A DNA stretch of 64,000 nucleotides from Saccharopolyspora_D taberi (GTDB lineage: Bacteria; Actinomycetota; Actinomycetes; Mycobacteriales; Pseudonocardiaceae). The notes under the pieces were generated by a model that searched no databases, was not told where the DNA came from, and saw nothing but the letters and a program-made list of their open reading frames with translations. Below, one piece after another: positions 60,594 to 64,000 of the stretch. The stretch spans positions 620,001-684,000 of the forward strand of contig NZ_BAAAUX010000011.1 of the NCBI RefSeq assembly GCF_039534165.1, in the 5' to 3' direction. Both the position numbers and the translations under genes were made by a program. Every line of letters starts with the position of its first letter. The first letter of the stretch is position 1.

Positions 60594-61679
60594 TCAGCTG
60601 ACGACCTGGCCGAGCACCGCGCCGAAGACGTCCCGGTCCACCACGGCCGAGTCCTCGGCCAGCCACTGCCCGATCTCCCGGACGAACTGCTCGGGCGTGA
60701 GCGGCGAACCCGCCGGGTCGACCTGCTCGCCGGTGGTCACCTCGCCCGCCCGGCTCGGGTAGATCAGCACCGCACCCCGGATCTCGACCTCGGGCAGCAG
60801 TTCGGCGAAGGCCGCGACCCCCTCCGGCAGCCGGGTTCCGCCGCCCCGGAACGGATGCCCGTTGCGCCACAGGCCGCCGTCCTCGTCGGCGGCGTAGTGG
60901 CCGGGCAGCCACCGCTTCGACTCGATGAGCACCAGCCGGTGCCCGCACAGCACGGCGTGGTCGATGTCGGCGAACACCGAGTCCGGCCAGGCCAGTCCGT
61001 GGAAGATCCGGACCCCCGGCAGCCGGGTCAGGTAGGTGGTCAGCAGCTCCGAGGTGAGCCGCTTGGGCTGGGCGTCGTGCTCGTCGTCCGGGCGCCCGAA
61101 GACCCGGCGGTGCCGGAACTCGGCGGCGAACAGCCGGTCGACCCTGCGGGCGGCCAGGAACCGGCGCAGCAGCAACAGCACCACCACGCCCGCGGCGACC
61201 AGCAGCGCCAGCCATCCCGCCAGCAGGACGGAGGTCAGCTCCACCGCCAGGCCGGCCAGCAGCAGCACCGTCCAGCCGCCGACCAGCGCCAGCAGCGGCG
61301 CGCGGTCCGGGCCGGTGACCGGGACGTAGCGGACGCGCTGGTCCGGGTCGACCTGGTCCCACCACGGGATGTCGTCCGGGCTCAGCCTCGGCAGCCCCGG
61401 CGTGAAGTTCGGGTCGTCGCCGAACTCCCGGCGCCGGGCCGGACGCGCCGGACGCACGCGCACCGGCGCCGCGGGGACGTCCCCGGCGCCGTCGTAGTCC
61501 GCGCGGCGCACCGGATCGTTGAGCGTCTCGTACGCCTCGCGCAGCAGCCGGAAGGTGCCGGCGGTTCCGCCCACGTCCGGGTGCATCGTCCTGGCGAGGG
61601 TCCGGTACGCCGACTTGATCTGCGCCGGCGTGGCCCCGCGGTCCACGCCCAAGAGCTCGTAATAGTCGACTCCGCGCAC
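60594..61679 (-). CDS. J-domain / two-helix / NERD-domain fusion protein
   Basis: 361 residues in three parts: an N-terminal J domain (about 3-65) with the HPD tripeptide (TMHPDVGG); two adjacent membrane helices (about 128-172, LLALVGGWTVLLLAGLAVEL, then LLAGWLALLVAAGVVVLLLL); and a C-terminal NERD-like nuclease-related domain (about 215-330: VFADIDHAVLCGHRLVLIESKRWLPGHY, where D and ExK match the nuclease core). GTG at 61679 behind GGGAGGTGGG. It may recruit Hsp70 to a membrane-tethered DNA-processing domain. Fusion seen; role inferred. Confidence 0.8.
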   Translation of the reverse strand: MRGVDYYELLGVDRGATPAQIKSAYRTLARTMHPDVGGTAGTFRLLREAYETLNDPVRRADYDGAGDVPAAPVRVRPARPARRREFGDDPNFTPGLPRLSPDDIPWWDQVDPDQRVRYVPVTGPDRAPLLALVGGWTVLLLAGLAVELTSVLLAGWLALLVAAGVVVLLLLRRFLAARRVDRLFAAEFRHRRVFGRPDDEHDAQPKRLTSELLTTYLTRLPGVRIFHGLAWPDSVFADIDHAVLCGHRLVLIESKRWLPGHYAADEDGGLWRNGHPFRGGGTRLPEGVAAFAELLPEVEIRGAVLIYPSRAGEVTTGEQVDPAGSPLTPEQFVREIGQWLAEDSAVVDRDVFGAVLGQVVS

Positions 61680-61792
61680 GAACTCGCCCACCTCCCAGAA
61701 CCGGCGGGCACATGATATTGGCCGCCCGGTGATCAAGATCAACCAGATGGGCAATTTCGCCGGATCGGCCGCACGGGCCGGCGTTTCCGGTG

Positions 61793-62038
61793 CTAGTCCT
61801 GCTCGTCCTCGATCTCCACGACGATCTGGCCCGCCGACACCTCGGCGCCGTCGTCGAGCGGGATGCGGGTGACGGTGCCGCTGTGCTCGGCCCGCACCGG
61901 GTTGAAGGTCTTGACCGCCTCGATGAGCGCGATGGTCTGGCCGGCGTCGACGTGGCCGCCCTCGGAGACGTAGGGAGCGGCGTCCGGCGACGGCCTGCGG
62001 TAGAACACGCCCGGGCTCTGCGCTTTCACGGTGGACAT
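61793..62038 (-). CDS. Biotinyl/lipoyl-domain carrier protein
   Basis: 81 residues forming one biotinyl-lipoyl domain. The expected modification motif A/V-M-K-M is altered to IEAVKTFNPV: the lysine is kept, but both flanking methionines are replaced (V and T), resembling the BCCP of actinobacterial acetyl-CoA-carboxylase-like systems only loosely. It may still be biotinylated. It stands 41 bp downstream of a membrane protein gene, same direction, with no carboxylase subunits near it. Confidence 0.75.
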   Translation of the reverse strand: MSTVKAQSPGVFYRRPSPDAAPYVSEGGHVDAGQTIALIEAVKTFNPVRAEHSGTVTRIPLDDGAEVSAGQIVVEIEDEQD

Positions 62039-62079
62039 GCCAGTACCGTGCCCCGGCCCGCGCCGGACCGCCACCGGGA

Positions 62080-63078
62080 TCAGCCCGCCCGCCGGAACCA
62101 CCAGCCGATCAGCCCGCCCGCCACCAGGGGGATCCAGAACACCAGCACGCGGAACACCACGACCGCCGCGGCGGCGATCCCGATCGGCGTGCCGTAGGAG
62201 ACCAGCACGGCCACCGCCCCGAACTCGACGAAGCCGATCCCGCCCGGCATCACCCCGACGATCCCGAACAACGTCGACACCGCGTAGGCCACCAGCGCGA
62301 CGAGCGGTTCGCTGCCCGCACCCACGGCGGCCATCGACGCCCAAAGCAGCGCGGCGCCCAGCACGTCGACCGCCACCGCGAAGCAGAGCGCGGGCACGCT
62401 CGCGCGGGGCCGGGCGCGGATCGCGGCGACGGCGTCGTAGAGCTCGTCGGCACCGGAGGTGCTGTGCGGGCGCGGCGGCCTGCCGAGCAGGCGGTCGAAC
62501 GTCCGGGCGGGCAGGGTCCACAGCCTGCGCACGACCTCCCGGCTGCGCACGGCGGCCACCAGCGCGGCGATCCGCACCACCAGCCCGGCCAGGAAGATCA
62601 CCACCGCGACCACTTCCGGGCGAGTCAGCCTGCCGTCGGCCCACACCACGACCAGCCCGGCCGCGAGCGTGACCACGAAGGCGACCTCGGCGAGCTGGGC
62701 CGCCGCGAGGTAGGCCGCGGTGACCCGCCCGGTCGGCGAGCCGCGCCTGCGGGCGTCGACGGTGAAGGCCGCCAGCCCCGCGACGTTGCCGGACTTGATC
62801 GCGAGGTTCAGCGCGATCGACATCAGCGTCACCGGCACCAGCCCGCCGAGCTCGGCGTAACCGCCGGTGCCGACCATCCGCCGCGCGGAGGCGTGCAGCA
62901 GCGTCCAGTCCAGCCACCACAGCGCCAGCAGTCCCAGGCCCGCCGACAACCAGTAGCCGTTGGCGGTGCGCAGCGCGTGCGCCGCTGCCGGGACGTCCTT
63001 GCGGTTGGCCCACACCACCAGCACCACCGCGGCCAGCACGGCGACGGCAACGGCCAGCCGGAGCCACCGATTCCGCAT
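62080..63078 (-). CDS. Flippase-like membrane protein (UPF0104/MprF N-terminal domain type)
   Basis: 332 residues with about eight predicted membrane helices. The segment IALNLAIKSGNVAGLAAFTVDARRRGSPTGRVTAAYLAAAQLAEVAFV and the later VGVMPGGIGFVEFGAVAVLVSYG are the hallmark of the lysylphosphatidylglycerol-synthase-TM/UPF0104 family. These move lipids or isoprenoids across membranes; no soluble synthase domain is attached. It precedes the carrier protein gene in the same direction. Confidence 0.85.
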   Translation of the reverse strand: MRNRWLRLAVAVAVLAAVVLVVWANRKDVPAAAHALRTANGYWLSAGLGLLALWWLDWTLLHASARRMVGTGGYAELGGLVPVTLMSIALNLAIKSGNVAGLAAFTVDARRRGSPTGRVTAAYLAAAQLAEVAFVVTLAAGLVVVWADGRLTRPEVVAVVIFLAGLVVRIAALVAAVRSREVVRRLWTLPARTFDRLLGRPPRPHSTSGADELYDAVAAIRARPRASVPALCFAVAVDVLGAALLWASMAAVGAGSEPLVALVAYAVSTLFGIVGVMPGGIGFVEFGAVAVLVSYGTPIGIAAAAVVVFRVLVFWIPLVAGGLIGWWFRRAG

Positions 63079-63170
63079 CCGGCCAGCGTCGCAGCTCAGC
63101 GGACCGCACGCAGCCAGTCCTCTGTGGACAGCGGAAATCCGCTACCGGGAAGGCTCCCCGGTTCGGCAGA

Positions 63171-63737
63171 ATGCCGCCGATGGAGCTGTTCCTGGAAACC
63201 GAGCGGTTGCTGCTGCGCCGGATGACCGACGACGACCTCGACGAGTTGTCCGCGCTGCACAACGACCCCGACGTCATGCGCTACCTCAACGGCGGCAAGC
63301 CGGTCGGCCGCGCCGAGATCGAGAGCTGGCTGGGTCGGGTGCGGGAGCTGTACGCGCGGTACGAGGGTTACGGGTACTGGCCCGCGATCGAGCGGTCCAC
63401 CGGCGCGTTCCTCGGCTGGTTCCTGCTCCGCCCGAAGGACACCGACGAGCCCGGCCACGTCGAGCTCGGCTACCGGCTGCACCGGTCCGCGTGGGGCCGC
63501 GGCTACGCCACGGAGGGCTCGCTGGCGCTGCTCCGCAAGGCCTTCGACGAGCTGGGCGCGCACCGCGTCTACGCCCACACCATGGTGGTCAACCACGCCT
63601 CCCGGCGGGTCATGGAGAAGATCGGCCTGCACCACGTGCGCACCTTCGACGGCGACTTCCCGGAGCCGATCGAGGGCAGCGAGCACGGCGAGGTCGAGTA
63701 CGCCATGGACCTCGCGGGCTGGGCCGCGCGGAGATAG
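63171..63737 (+). CDS. GNAT-family acetyltransferase (RimJ/RimL-like)
   Basis: 188 residues of the RimJ/RimL type. LETERLLLRRMTDDDLDELSALHNDPDVMRYL is the N-terminal signature, VELGYRLHRSAWGRGYATEGSLALLRKAF is motif A, and AHTMVVNHASRRVMEKIG is the acceptor side. It acetylates an alpha-amino group of a protein or small molecule. ATG at 63171 or 63180; no Shine-Dalgarno sequence. Confidence 0.85.
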   Translation: MPPMELFLETERLLLRRMTDDDLDELSALHNDPDVMRYLNGGKPVGRAEIESWLGRVRELYARYEGYGYWPAIERSTGAFLGWFLLRPKDTDEPGHVELGYRLHRSAWGRGYATEGSLALLRKAFDELGAHRVYAHTMVVNHASRRVMEKIGLHHVRTFDGDFPEPIEGSEHGEVEYAMDLAGWAARR

Positions 63738-63774
63738 TCGCCATCAGGTCGTGATCCAGCGGGCCCGGAGCGGC

Positions 63775-63934
63775 TAGAATCACGGCGGACCTCGAGCTGG
63801 CCGCGAGGGGTGTCGGCGCCACCTGACGCCCACGAGCGGCTTTCGGGGTGGCCAAAAAGGGAGGGGCGGCGCCACCGTCGCCCCGGCCACCCGCGTGGGA
63901 GACCCGCTGACCTGACCCAGGTCAGCGGGTTTTT
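63775..63934 (+). ncRNA. Candidate structured RNA or attenuator with intrinsic terminator
   Basis: TAGAAT (63775-63780) is a good -10 box although no -35 is clear. The following 150 bases, without an ORF, can fold: GGGGCG/CGCCCC and GGCG/CGCC stems lie inside a closing CGCG...GGGTG/CACCCGCG pairing. It ends with a 13-bp terminator stem (63902-63914 with 63918-63930, 3-nt loop) and a T-run. It could be a small RNA or a riboswitch-like leader for the gene beyond the window. It matches no Rfam family that I recognise; the 4.5S apical loop and c-di-AMP riboswitch consensus are absent. Confidence 0.45.
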
Positions 63935-64000
63935 CGCCGTCCGGGGCGCCCGCGCTGACCGAGCCGGGGCCGGTCCCCGAGGCGATGATGGGCGGATGGA

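Noticed and set aside
63775..63934. Right-edge RNA as 4.5S (SRP) RNA or a c-di-AMP riboswitch
   Set aside because: The conserved SRP apical loop and the riboswitch CAGCTAACCC-type end are both absent.

Overview
This is a GC-rich actinobacterial chromosome segment. It encodes an Emb-type arabinosyltransferase, so the cell wall probably contains arabinogalactan. Many genes start with GTG, several promoters look leaderless, and FCD/GntR, TetR, ROK and CGNR regulators are frequent. Together these suggest a Pseudonocardiales organism such as Saccharopolyspora; the genus is an inference.

Positions 1-11,960 form an accessory, partly decayed island that ends at a tRNA-Pro(GGG) gene (11962-12035, minus strand, 3' end facing the island). 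It holds a CGNR zinc-finger regulator flanked by four copies of a 23-bp inverted repeat, a dinB-like/malY-like operon under two of those copies, a truncated hemolysin III gene, a cold-shock protein, a small MerR regulator, a Tn3-type transposase remnant, an FxLD-type methyltransferase and an AAA helicase that are both broken and abut at about 7,050, and an XRE-ImmA metalloprotease gene paired with an unknown gene. No integrase is visible.

Positions 12,000-28,000: a VOC/malY pair, a sugar catabolic locus (MHS transporter, two Gfo/Idh/MocA oxidoreductases, ROK repressor, two xylose-isomerase-like TIM barrels), a haloalkane-dehalogenase-like hydrolase divergent from a second CGNR regulator, a membrane protein/TetR pair, a stand-alone molybdopterin subunit and two unknown genes. 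Positions 28,100-31,600: the arabinosyltransferase. Positions 31,700-33,200: an autoregulated ArsR-SRPBCC-DinB operon.

Positions 33,200-41,250 are the most interesting part. An FCD regulator shares an identical 20-bp promoter element with the divergent nanA-like/sialidase promoter 4.7 kb away, so a sialoglycan/galactoside regulon (lyase, GH42 galactosidase, secreted sialidase, SDR) can be drawn directly from sequence. Inside this locus lie two tandem, overlapping micro-ORFs for secreted peptides that share the terminal motif NHNETVL, followed 6 bp later by a TPR-repeat protein. The layout resembles a Phr/Rap-type peptide signalling cassette that I do not recognise as described.

Positions 41,250-64,000: housekeeping and metabolic genes (GNAT, APH-like kinase, SixA, isochorismatase, GlxA-type regulator), a compound inverted-repeat element (45713-45851), a long acyl-CoA dehydrogenase, an FCD-AnsP-asparaginase operon, a glycosyltransferase/Cys-hydrolase/P450 trio without a scaffold enzyme, an MFS exporter, a secreted I36-type inhibitor, an SsuD-like monooxygenase, an epimerase, an LppP/LprE-type lipoprotein, a J-domain/membrane/NERD fusion, a biotinyl/lipoyl-domain protein, a flippase-like membrane protein, a GNAT enzyme and a candidate structured RNA with an intrinsic terminator at the right edge.
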